The position numbers and the translations under genes were made by a program. Under the pieces are notes generated by a model that was given only the letters and a program-made list of their open reading frames with translations, searched no databases and was not told where the DNA came from. Source: Meconema thalassinum (taxonomy: Eukaryota > Arthropoda > Insecta > Orthoptera > Tettigoniidae). Taken from it: a stretch of DNA of 64,000 bases. Location: contig OX336389.2 of assembly GCA_946902985.2 (NCBI GenBank), positions 981,706,482 through 981,770,481 on the forward strand, read 5' to 3'. This document shows, in pieces, positions 44,428 through 55,377 of the stretch; position 1 is the stretch's first letter, and the number at the start of each line of letters is the position of its first letter.

Positions 44428-45042
44428 ATTACACTTAGGCTACAAAATCCATGTTTGAAATACAGGTGAAAATATTTACAATATGTACAATTATTTAGTT
44501 GCAGTATTGGTACTGCAACTGTCAGTGTATGCTAAGTGCAGTATATATGTTAGGTGAAATGCTAAATGGTGATAGCTATCCGGAGATTGAACTTTAGAGA
44601 GATTATATGGTTGTAAACTATGGTTAAACTATAAAATTTTAGGGTAACTACTTATCTGATTGTCTTCCGTACTACAGCTACTCGCAGTTTTCGTGCTCAC
44701 TGGAACTCACTGTGCGGTCGAATGCGGTGGTTATCTTAACGACTGGTTTTTCCTGCCTTCTCCCCCCCCCCTTTGCCCCTACGTGCTGTGGGGAGTGATA
44801 GCGATGTGTTTATGTGAGGTGTTGCCAACCTAGATAAGATGTATGTTATTGAATGAGGTGGGTCTACAACTATTAAAGACCGTGGATTAGCCCTCGCCAC
44901 GCGTGGAGCATAACCCATTCGAACTAAGCGTTGATGGTCTTATGAGGACGTCCCGGCACATTTAATACTGCCGCGAATATGGGCCTTGGTTTATTGTAGA
45001 AGAAAAGTACATCGTACACCTGATCCAGATAACATTTACCTA

Positions 45043-46930
45043 TTAAAAAACCCCTAATTTCCCCCTTTTTTTATCTAGCTTGGCTGTGTCGCTAAATTGT
45101 GTTTTGTTTCCGACAGGGTGTGTTTTTAGTAGCGTGAAGAGGGGTGAGCTCTCCATGAACGTGTGTTCATTTAGATTGTTGGGATTGTTTCGTTTGGCTA
45201 GGTGTATCTCGATTGCTTCCTTTATGTCAAGAGCTCTGCCTTTCGATTCGTGATGGATTATTTTAAGGTCCGACTCTATGTCGACTCTGCGTCACACATA
45301 TGTTCGCACACGGCTGAATGTGTTCCGTATCTTATCGCATTCCTATGTTCATTATAACGTGTGTCTACTCGCCTTCCACTCTGCCCGATGTAATTAGCTT
45401 GACAATCGGTGTCTTGGCACGTTATAGAATATACCCCTGACCTTGAATACGGGTCACGTTTATTTAGATTACTATTTAGGAGGTGCCTAGCGGTTGTGTT
45501 TTACGTCGTGAAAGCTATCTTTATGCCTTGCTTTTTGAATAGGTTAGTGATTTTATATGTATTCGCATTCACATAGTTGAAACGCGCAAATTTTTTCTCA
45601 TTACTGTCCGGTTTGGGAATCATTTTATCTTTATTTTTATGTTTGGCAATAATTTGATTTATTTTGCTTGGCGAGAAGTTGTTTTCCTTTGCTATTTGCA
45701 TAATAGTTCTTATTCCCTTATTATAGTTGTCTTTTGACATGGGTATGTTTAAAGCCCTATGCACCATTGAATTGAAACCCGCTAGTTTGTGCGTACTGGG
45801 GTGATTAGACTGATTGTCGATTGCATGCGAGGTTTGTGTTGCTTTCCGGAATATGGAATATGAAAGGTCGTTGTCTTTACGTTCAATAGTTATATCGAGA
45901 TAATTTATTTTCCGGTCTATTTCGGATTCCTTAGTGAATTTGATAGAGTGGTGAAGGCTATTAATGGATTGGAGAATTGTTTCTTCGCTTGTTAGTTCAG
46001 TATCGTAGATGCAAATTACATCATCTACGTATCTTTTCCATATTACTATTCCCTTTGTTGAAGTCTTTTCTAAGAACGCATTTTCTAGTGCATTGATGAA
46101 GATGTCAGTGATTAACCCACTTAGTGGCGATCCCATTGCTAGGCCTTCTCTCTGTGTGTATATTTTATTGTCGAATTGAAACACGTTTTGGGTGAGAACG
46201 ACCCTCAGTAATCCCACAATCTCTTCAATTTCTTTTACCGAATTGATGGATTTTAAGTTGTTTTCGATAGTGTTGATTGCTTCAATAATCGGAATATTGG
46301 TGTACATGTTAGTTACGTTGAAGGATACTAGCCTGAAGCTAGGTTTCATTTGTAGGGTGTTCAATGCTGTTACTAGTTCTGTTGTGTTCTTTACAGAGTT
46401 GTTTTTGTCGTTGGAAAGACGGCATTTTAAGATTTTTAGTAACTCTTTGCTGATTTTGTAATTAGGGGCATTCCTACAATTGACTATTGGTCTCATTGGG
46501 CATTCCTTTTTGTGTATTTTTGGTTGTCCCCTCAATGACGGTATTTTCGGGTTCATGTTTATTAGTTTTGATTTTTCGGCTTTGGTCAGTATGTATTCTG
46601 TTTCTTTTAGCGCACTTTTTATTTGTTTTTGGAATTTGTTGGTGGGGTCTTTTTTATTTCCTTGATTTCGTTGTTGTTTAGCAATTCGACTGTTTTTTCA
46701 ATGTATTCTTTTTTGTTCAAGATTACTGTAGGGTTTCCCTTATCTGCTTTTGTGATGATTAAGTCATGTTCTTTTATTTTTTGTTTCAACGACTTTATTT
46801 CTTTGAGTTGTTTGTTGTTTTGAATGTTATTGCTATCGCCCTCTCGTTTGAGGATTTTTTTGGGTTCGTTGGTGGCGAGATTTTTGGTTAATTCCCTGTC
46901 TTCTGCTGGGAGCTTGTGACTGGCTATCTC
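45043..46930 (-). pseudogene. Penelope-type reverse transcriptase with GIY-YIG endonuclease
   Basis: The main open part (45,501-46,556, 351 codons) has Penelope RT hallmarks: R-G-Q-P-K-I-H-K, R-P-I-V-N-C, F-N-V-T-N-M-Y-T-N-I-P (motif A), G-L-A-M-G-S-P-L-S-G (motif B) and Y-V-D-D-V (motif C). A frame upstream (K-A-D-K-G-N-P-T segment) is joined through a frameshift near 46,650. A single in-frame TAA at about 45,502 and a frameshift near 45,268 separate it from a C-terminal GIY-YIG domain: G-V-Y-S-I...C-x4-C-x2-N-Y-I-G-Q-S-G-R-R, with R, H and N nearby, ending at a stop at 45,043. The C-x4-C is the zinc-like insert usual in Penelope endonucleases. Non-functional as it stands, but the damage is light. 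Confidence 0.93.
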
Positions 46931-46944
46931 AATATCAACATGAA

Positions 46945-47399
46945 TATGTAACGGCTAAAAATAAATATTTCGTTAATAAAAGAACAAGTAGGCATTGCAA
47001 ACAATAGGCATTAATATGTAAGCATCACATCTGTTACCTCTCCATAATTAGATCATACCAACATGTAATTCTCATTTCAATAGCTTGGGACATAGTGTTC
47101 ATCAGTCCCAGGTACTTAGGTGTGAATTTGTGTGATGAGTGTAGTAATATGTGTAAATGTATTAGGGACAAGGATGGAATAGATCCCCCAGGATTTGAAA
47201 TAAGGTACAATACTATCTCAGCATTTGTCGAGAAACCACACTCAGGATAGCCTCTGCCAATGCCAGGATTCAAACCGTCGATCTCTTGACTTGTTGCAAC
47301 TGCCCTTCACGTTTATAGTGCGTGGCTTAGCGAGCATGACTATGCTCCAGAATGTCATTCCAACTGAATGGTATCAGAACTTTACTATAGGATTTTTAC
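46945..47399. other. unassigned sequence
   Basis: No gene. A B-box-like GATTCAAACCGTCGATC at about 47,268-47,284 hints at an old SINE fragment on either strand, too weak to call. Confidence 0.35.
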
Positions 47400-47401
47400 T
47401 A

Positions 47402-49420
47402 TGGATACTCGATTTTAGGCCTTAATTACAAACAAACCAACAGACGTATTGAAAAATGAGTTATACCAATACATTCCTTGTTTAATTTTGCGTTAGACTA
47501 TACAAGTCAATTATTCTCAAGTTTAATAATTATTTCTTTATTTGTGGTTGTATGAAAAATTGTCTGGGTTTATGACATATTTTCTAGGAGCCGCTCACTT
47601 AAAACTATATACATGGAAAACTACTTGGCTGAGGGTAAATACACTTTTATATGTTATAGGCACACGTATTGGTAGAGTAAATCTCAAGTGTGACTGTTTT
47701 TCAACTACCCAATAAAAAGTTCTTATACTTTTTCTGAAGTAACGTTTTCTCAGCCCATGATGAACGTACAGCAAAAATGTGGCCTCATTTTGAAGCTCTC
47801 ATTCGTGATTATCGGAAACTACGACCACTGCAAACCTACAGTGTGATGACGAATTTATGAAGAGTATAATTAATGGGAGTTTTTTTTTTTTTGCGTTCTG
47901 GCTCCTGCGATTAAAAGCGCACGGGCTGGTGAATTCGAGTGCAGCGTTGCCGGGTACCCTCTTCCCAGGCAGTTGCTATGTCCGCGTGCTTATTTTCAGT
48001 CTTCCTGTTTACTGCGTATTGGCCACGTAACATCACTTCCAGAGAACACCATTGTCTGAGGGTGAACTTGCGCTAGTTTTCAGTGCCATTGGTTTCTGGT
48101 CGATCCTGCAACTAAAAACCGTACATGTCGTGGCTGAAACCTCATATTATAACCTGGATAACATCAAAGAATATATCGCTACCACTTGGAGTTGGCAATT
48201 ACAAGCTGACTAAATCAGTACTGATTGTCTTTGCCAGGCCTTATTTTCAAACTCCATTGAAGAAGCTGGAACAACTAACCAAACGACTTCGACCGCATGT
48301 AAAAAAAAATGTGATTACCAGTGGCTCATTACGAGCTCAATTCAATCGAACTTATTTGGGCCTACGTTAAAAAAAACAGGAAACTCAAATATGGCTAACA
48401 TATTACAAAATGGTAGAAGTACGGAAGCAATGAATGTTTTATGCCGAGAAGCCTTACGTACCGTTTCTCCCAAACTCTAGAAACAATGTATTAAACACGC
48501 TAAAAGAATTGAAGACCACTACTGGGAGAAAGATGGACTGTCTGAAAATGTCCCTCATTTCCAGCCAGTCATAATTAACATGAATGACAGCAGTTCTGAT
48601 TCATCAGAACAGAGCGATTCTTCAGACGAAGAATACTGACTGAATGAAATATTATAAAGATATGTAAATAATGTAAATAGCCCATGTAAACATTGTGTAT
48701 TATGACTTTACAAATTAGGAAGCAAACCATTTTTACACCTGCCATTGCAGGTCCAAAGCCCTTATGTGAAAAGGTGATGGAAAATGAAATTTGTACGAGG
48801 AAAGAAAATCAAAGGTTGAAAGTAAACTGAAAGCTGTGTTCGTTCGTTGCGAGCCGCGACTACAGAAACTTAACGCAGCAATGCTGCACCCGATTTCACA
48901 AGCCCGCCCGCTTTTTATCGCACGAGCCAGAACGCACAAAACCTCCCATTAATATTACTTTTCTTAAATTCGTCATCACACTGCACATTTGCAGTGGTCA
49001 TAGTTTCCGATAATCAAGAATGAGAGCTTCAAAATGAGACCAAGTTTCCTGCTGTTTGTTTATCCTGGGCTGAGAAAACGTTACTTCAGAAAAAGTATAA
49101 GAACTTTTTATTGTGTACTGCAAAGAAAATCAAACTTGAGATTTACACTACCAATACTGGTGCTTATAACATATGAAAATTTCATTACCCTCAGCCAAGT
49201 ATTTTTCTATGTATATAGTTTTAAGTGAGCGGTTCCTAGAAAAGACGTCAAAAACTCGCACAATTTTTCATACAACCACAAATAAAAAAGAATTTATAAA
49301 CTTGAGAATAATTGGCTTATATAGTCTAACGCAGAATTAAACAAGGAATGTATTGGAATACCTCATTGTTCGATAGGTCTGTTGGTTTGTTTGTAATTAA
49401 GGCCTAAACTCGAGAATCCA
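47402..49420 (+). mobile_element. Tc1/mariner-type transposon with long inverted repeats
   Basis: 2,019 bp bounded by TA on both sides (47,400-47,401 and 49,421-49,422). The ends, 5'-TGGATACTCG and its inverted partner TGGATTCTCG, begin inverted repeats of about 550 bp (47,402-47,960 and 48,870-49,420) that are about 80-85% identical by eye. The interior encodes a decayed transposase C-terminus on plus. TIRs this long are unusual for the superfamily, where most are 20-250 bp. Confidence 0.85.
48060..48639 (+). pseudogene. mariner/IS630-type transposase, C-terminal remnant
   Basis: Fragments in shifting frames show the late catalytic block of DDE transposases (N-S-I-E-L-I-W-A-Y-V-K near 48,340, containing the expected Glu). 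About 55 residues later comes a conserved C-terminal segment I-E-D-H-Y-W-E-K-D-G-L (48,508 on) ending in a Ser/Asp/Glu-rich tail and a TGA at 48,637. The N-terminal DNA-binding and first catalytic Asp regions are not recognisable. Non-functional. Confidence 0.72.
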
Positions 49421-49422
49421 TA

Positions 49423-51479
49423 ATAAAAAAAATCGATAATCTTTATTATTAGAGTTGAAAACCCCAGGAAAACAGATTGTTACCGAACCTTAAAGATTCA
49501 TCACGTCATGGAAGTGATCCATATGCCGAGCAAAACCACATTGTAGCATTCCCTTGAACCCAGAGGCAGAAGTGATAGCCAACTTATTAAGGATGCAAGT
49601 GAAATATTTTCCTCAGAATAACCAGAAGGAAAGCAAAGACAGTAGGCCAACAGATAGGGGTTTATTAGTATTATTAGCATGAATCACGCAGGTTAATTCC
49701 TTAGCAAGCAACAAGAACAGGTAAATGAGTTACAGGTCCTCATTCTCTCCCTCAGTGAACCTTTACCACACACAAATAAATACCAGTCATGTAGTATTGC
49801 TCAAATAAGCACTATTACAAACTTACATGATAAAATGAGTCGGGCTGAATTATATTATCGGTATAAAACACTCCAGAAAATTGGATCAAGAGCATTTTAA
49901 ACTACTGCTGGTGGCGTTCTAGATATGAGGGTTATAGGCTATGTTGGTCTTCCGCATGACTGACACGCCACAGTTCATCACTAAACATGTATATTTCATT
50001 ACAAATGACAAAATTGTTCATATTTTCTCCCTTTTTTTCTTTTTGCTCACGAATCAACAACATTAAAACATCCACACCATTTATAAATATCTGTAATAAA
50101 ACAAATATCCTGCCGTAGTCTGTCATCTTGCAAGAAACGAAAATGATAATTGGCAGCAATATGGTAGTATAAATATCAACAGGTGCAATTCTTTAAATAT
50201 ACCTGGATCATTGCAATTATATCAAACACTGTAATGATGTTTATGATTATATGCGATCAACTTCTGAAATACATAATACTAGATTGTTTTCGAAGAGTTC
50301 AATCTACGCCAACAACATAATACAGTTGTAATCCTGTTAGTGTCAGTGTAAGCCAATCACATTTAAGACATGAAAAACAGAACGCTAGGGCTACCAACAC
50401 ACATGATCAGTTGTGTGCTATTACGTTTCCAAAGTTGCATAACTGGAGCGTGATGATAAAAAAACAGGGCCAAAATAAGGTTTAGCCAATGCTATTTAAG
50501 TTATGAAGGCCTGATGGCGCACTGCCCGGACAATTCATACGTCTAACAAGGTCACGCCAATACAGTCCTGTTCAACATTACAACGCGCGCACCCGACGAA
50601 ACATTTGATCATACTCTCTCTCTGCGTGCTTTCGTATTACGATACGTGATTTTTGCAATAATATTTATCACCTTACAATGGCTACACGTGCATTAAATGG
50701 GCTGACGTAATTTCTCCAAAGTCTAGTATATCTTATCGAAAGATCACATTCGCTTATCAAGTCAATTTCACTCACGTGAGGCCTTTAAAATTCCATTCAC
50801 GGATTTTTCCTCACTCATCTGACGCAAAATTATCACACAGCCTCACACAATATTTAGGGTGCGGTACGATAATGCTTAAAACTCTTCTCGTCTTATGCCA
50901 TGAGTTATCACAAATATCAGTTCGCCACATACGGCCCGATCACGTTTCCAACTGCTGTTACCATTCAACTGAATGAATTTCACTCCACGACACCACTGCT
51001 TCGTGCAGTATGATAACGTTCCGACAACGGACTTCCGTCTAGTGTACTCTCCTCGGTACGAACAGCAACCGGGGTGGGAGAAGGTTCGAAGTCTTCACCC
51101 CTCCTCTAGTGGACATATGGAGAAACATCTTCGTTTGCGTGACATATAATAAACTTTCATCCTTCATCCTAAAAATCTCCTTCGAGCGTAAGGTCTCGTT
51201 CTCAGCCACAAATACGCTCATACCAAAATATGAGGAACAAAAATAACATGATAATCATAAATCTTACACATCTGTCACACTATGCCACAACACGTGACTA
51301 ATATGATAATAGTCCATTGGTTCAGGCTATTTCCACTGATGGCCAGCCGGAAGTTGGCGTGATCAGACACACCTGCCGTCTTACAGTCCCTCATGGTACA
51401 AACTATTTACGATATTCCAAAATGCCTGGATTGACCCAACTCAGATCGGTCACACTAACATTCTCATCCTAGCATAAGT
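49423..51479. other. 2 kb unassigned, non-coding
   Basis: No supported gene or named element. All open frames are under 80 codons and without domain features. Confidence 0.4.
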
Positions 51480-52115
51480 CTCCTGTTCTCGTGCATCTTT
51501 AGGTTGTCTAACTTGTTCTTTCTCTCTTCCAACAATAGTTTGGCTCGCACTACCTTCACGCTTTAGTTTTCTTCATTGCTTTCCAATGAACGTATCAAAT
51601 TTTCGTACTCCCCGTTTCCAGTCCTCTGAAAATAAAAGCAGCTTTGGCCTTATCCAGAAATTTTATACCTACTTCGTCCAACCGTGCACACCAAGTGAGC
51701 ACTTTATCAACAAATATACGCATGCTAATGTCACTTGTTTTCTTAAAATGACACAATTCATCTAGCATCGTCACCATTTGAAGGGCTCCTGTATCGCAAC
51801 ATGAAGTCAGAAGATTCTGCCATGCTTCCTTTGCTGTCTCCGCTTCCTTGATATCACCTAGGAAAGGGTCGGTGACCAAACCTATGAGCAACTTTTCGCG
51901 TCTTGATTTTTGCCCAGTTGGGCCTCGGAGTACTCTTTAATGGGTGTATCTTCTACCTCTCCTGTATCGGTCTGTCGTGGGAAACCTTGAACCGCGTCAC
52001 ACAGACGCCTTGTTTCAAGAAATGCCTTTGTTCGGGTGCTCCACCCTTCCCAATTGTCGTCCTGTAATCTCAGTATTGCAACTACTCGCTTGCTACTTCC
52101 CGTGGCTGCATCCAT
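51480..52115 (-). pseudogene. copia-type Gag remnant
   Basis: From the ATG at 52,115, the frame reads an N-terminal copia Gag segment (L-x3-N-W-E-G-W-S-T-R-T-K-A-F-L, about residues 18-32). It then shifts near 51,885 into a segment typical of the UBN2/copia Gag family (A-E-T-A-K-E-A-W-Q-N-L and M-R-I-F-V-D-K-V). A stop at 51,592 and a further frame carry the usual L-L-L-E-E end of this Gag domain near 51,530. There is no zinc knuckle, protease, integrase or RT further on, so only the 5' part of the element remains. Confidence 0.87.
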
Positions 52116-52296
52116 GTCAGTGTTTATGCTTACAATAAAACGTACAAATAGTCCTCACAATAGAAAATCGTCCACAAAATTCACCAAACGCGATCTTGAA
52201 TGCACAATCAACTGCCATCCACAAGTGCGCCGCCTCTTTTAACGACCGACATTCTTCCATCACAAAGTCCACAAATTAAAAGCAATAGGCGTTTAC

Positions 52297-52308
52297 CTGG
52301 GTCCATAA
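52297..52308 (-). promoter_or_regulatory. copia-type primer-binding site (internal initiator tRNA)
   Basis: On the minus strand, TTATGGACCCAG lies two bases after a CA that could end an LTR (52,311), and 180 bases before the Gag ATG. It matches, with one difference, the copia site TTATGGGCCCAG that pairs with the anticodon stem and loop of initiator tRNA-Met (half-tRNA priming). The LTR itself should lie to the right of 52,311, but I could not define its start. Confidence 0.65.
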
Positions 52309-52439
52309 TCTGTCATATATAATTAGCAAAACGTGTTTGCTAACTACAGGCGTAAACTTTAAATTGATGGGGGAAGAAACAAACAACGACATCCATTTGT
52401 CACAACCGGAAGCAGACAGTATTCAGAAAGTACATATGA

Positions 52440-52915
52440 CTGGTAAGGTATACAAAATACAAAATAAGAACACTGAGAAATACAAAAACAAAAGAAGTGC
52501 ACTATGATGAATTTGTGAATGCATACTCACAGTTCCTTAGAGGTGTGATTGGTAAAGACTCGCAGAGACAAAATCAGAAACAAGGAAATTAGGGGAAAAC
52601 AGGATTCTTGAAGTTACAAGACAGGATCAAGATCAGTAAACTAAAATGGTATGACATATGATGCGAATGGGAGAAGACAGAGCACCGAAGTGATTATTTA
52701 CTGAGAAAGTAACGAGAAGTCGTCAAAGGGGAAGGCTGAGTGGAATGGATACTGTGAGGGAGAGCATTCAGAAAAGAGGAGTGAAAATGGAAGATATACT
52801 GGAAGAGGGACGAAAGTGGTGGAGAGACAGAAAAGTATAGAGGTCCTTAATTCACACCCCGACCCTGATCACTGGAACCAGGAAATGAAGATGATGAAGA
52901 AGAAGAAGGTCCCAC
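52440..52915 (+). pseudogene. non-LTR retrotransposon 3' fragment
   Basis: Frame fragments around 52,630-52,840 read as the basic C-terminal end of a non-LTR polymerase (L-K-W-Y-G-H-I-M-R-M, then R-Q-R-G-R-L and W-W-R-D-R-K), ending at a TAG near 52,838. A short 3' end follows, with GATGATGAAGAAGAAGAAGG as tail. Stops and frameshifts are present. Confidence 0.72.
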
Positions 52916-53049
52916 GAAGATGAAATAAGGTATGAAAATCATATATTTTCTAAATGAAAGCAAAAAAGAAAAGAGTGATACTTCATTCAGAATTAATCCT
53001 TGTTTCATCTTCTGGAGGACATAACCAATTCAAATTAGTAACCCTGGTC

Positions 53050-54065
53050 ACTACTGCACCTGAGTAGGGGAGTAAGGCCGGTTCTAAACCACCCATTTTA
53101 TTTGTACCCAACTGTACATGTTAAATAATTAATATCTGGTGAACCCATGATCGGATGATGACAAATGAGGTGTAGTTGGACTCGAGCTGACGTCCTCTTT
53201 GCTATGGACCACCCGTTATATTTTTCAAAAAATTGAAAAAATTTGTTTTTGAAAATAGGCGATAGTTTAAAACCCAAACATGATAGAACATTGTGCCATG
53301 GTTGAAACGATTGGTCTTTATGTCCTTTATTTGTTATAATAAAACTTTTTTATTTTTCATGTTTTTTAGTGTAATTTTGAAATTCCTATATTTCGGAAAC
53401 AAGGAATTTTACAAAAATGTTTGTTTGGCATAAATGAAAGGTCTCTACCCTTAAAATAAATTTCAAGTCTCTAGGATAAAAATACAAAAAGAGTAGTGGG
53501 ATGATAGTATAGTCAGTATAGTCGCCCCCTACTTTCATATAAACTTTGCCGATATCTCCCGAACGCATGATCGGATTTTAACGAACGGAGTGTTGTTGGC
53601 GTTGGGATGACGTCCTCATTGCTAAGAATGTGTGTTGGTATTTTTATTTTTAATTTGAAAATTATTGATTTGGAAATTGACGCTATTTTGGAAACGGTGA
53701 AGATGAGAAAAAAGTTTGTTTGACGTTAATGAAAGGTGGCTATGCCCTCTAGGTGGACTGCAAGTTTCAAGTGTGTAGGAGGAACAAAATGATAGCCTAC
53801 TTTCTCGCGAACATTGGCGATAATTGACATACGGATGGTCGGATTTTGACGAAAGAGATGTTGTTGACGTTGGGGGGACGTCCTCCTTGCTAGGAATGTG
53901 TGTTGGTATTTTTAATTATTTTTTTTGAAAATTCTTGTTTTTGAATTTTTGATTATTTTGGAAACGGTGAAGATGAGAAAAAAGTTTGTTTGACATAAAT
54001 GAAAGGTCCCTACCCCCTGTACCAAGAAAATAAATGTCAAGTCTCTAGGATAAAAACTATGCATT
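53050..54065 (-). repeat. module repeat family, locus 3
   Basis: On the complement, several modules of the family at 1.24 and 35.2 kb: CTTCACCGTTTCCAAAATAG, TTTCATT.A.GTCAAACAAAC, GACGTC.TC..TGCTA and a CCGATCATG.GTTCG block repeated three times (about 53,143, 53,563 and 53,835). No PolB is attached to it here. Confidence 0.8.
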
Positions 54066-55377
54066 TCAAACTTTTTTTAAATTTTTAAAATAAAGAGTGT
54101 TTGTAGACAGAGAGCCGGTAGCGCTGGGCGTGTGTTACAACGAGGCTATGACTGGCCATGCATGGTGAATACAGGAAATGGCTATTTGGACGGGGTGACA
54201 AAAAGTTAGAACGAGGGGTCGCTTTTCGACATTTTCCTATGACAGATGAATGAAGGTGAATATTTTGAAAATCCCTCATGGTGATCTTTAAACATGTTAG
54301 TAAACACTGACCAGTAACCTGACAAATTCATCATGGTATCAGACGAATAAAAGCAAGGCTTTTATAGTCGACAACAATAGAACTTGGTTTTTTGTATGTC
54401 TGACTGGCAGCCGGAACGAAAGCAGAATAATTGCTCGAGAGGCCTGCTTGGAGCCTGGCCGGCTGTGTGACGGGATGTGACATGTTATCGCGATTCAGGA
54501 ATGTGAGCGGACGGGACAACAGGTCAATGGAAAATTACAGTGACGTAGAGGTGACTTGAAGTTCGAACAATATCACAACTACGTCAGAGAAATAATGCAT
54601 TAAGCGAGTATAACTCCCCCCCCCCCCCCCCTACCATTGCCATAGCCAATTGCAGGGCAAGAGCGATGTTAATAGCTGTGGTAAGAGGGACACAGGGCGA
54701 GGGGCTGGGAGAGGAGGGCAGGGATATTGGAGTGTTGATCATGTTATGGCACACAGTCAGTCATTACTGTTTTAAACTTTGCAGTGTAAACATAGTCTGT
54801 GTCTTATCTGTATAAAACTAATTGCATTCGTGTGCTTAACCCCAGTTGGTTACTATATTGGATATATTATATATTTACAGGTAAGTGTAACATTAACACT
54901 GTTTAGTTTATGTTAATGCTAATGAATGTTTAAATTATTATTGGTTTACCATTTCATTGATGTATTGTTTTTATATTTGTTTTAGATAATCTGCATACCT
55001 GTTGTAGGAGACAGAAAAGAAGCCTGGAAAACCATTGTATTAAAGTCTACGAAATAAGGCAAACGCAAGGCTTTTATAAAGAGCAAGGGAATATTTTCTT
55101 GTTTTATATATAACCTGTTTTATTTTATTTATTTTTGTTTATGAAAGATGCTATTTGGAATGGATATACTGATGGTAGTTAATTTTATTTCTATTTTATA
55201 GTGTGAGCCTGACAACTGCTGTTGAGAACGTGTGTGTTTGGGACCATTGTTTACCAGGCAGTCTACGGCTGAAAACTTGGGTGATATTATTTTTTTTATA
55301 AAAATCATGTCTTTTGCCACTGCTATCGAAAGCTTAACTTGGGAACCCATTGAATCCTGTTTTAAAAACCGTGAGTG
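54066..55377. other. unassigned sequence left of the decayed Polinton
   Basis: No supported gene. Contains a C16 run at 54,616-54,631. A short ATG frame at about 55,307-55,376 could be the degraded start of a Polinton gene. I did not find the AG...TIR of the Polinton here. Confidence 0.4.

Larger units (their letters stand above)
44286..46931 (-). mobile_element. 5'-truncated Penelope-like element
   Basis: Flanked by the 13-bp direct repeat ATATCAACATGAA (44,273-44,285 and 46,932-46,944). It contains an RT plus GIY-YIG pseudogene (45,043-46,930) and, downstream of it, a 3' terminal repeat with a hammerhead motif, all on the minus strand. The same 3' terminal sequence forms the first 339 bases of the window. 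The frame begins abruptly at the right boundary, so the 5' end is missing. Confidence 0.92.

Noticed and set aside
45501..46556. Telomerase or host reverse transcriptase
   Set aside because: The downstream GIY-YIG domain, hammerhead and target duplication identify a Penelope-like element.
47402..49420. Second palindromic PolB-type element
   Set aside because: Inverted repeats end in a TA-bounded 5'-TGGAT and the interior encodes a mariner-type transposase end, with no polymerase.
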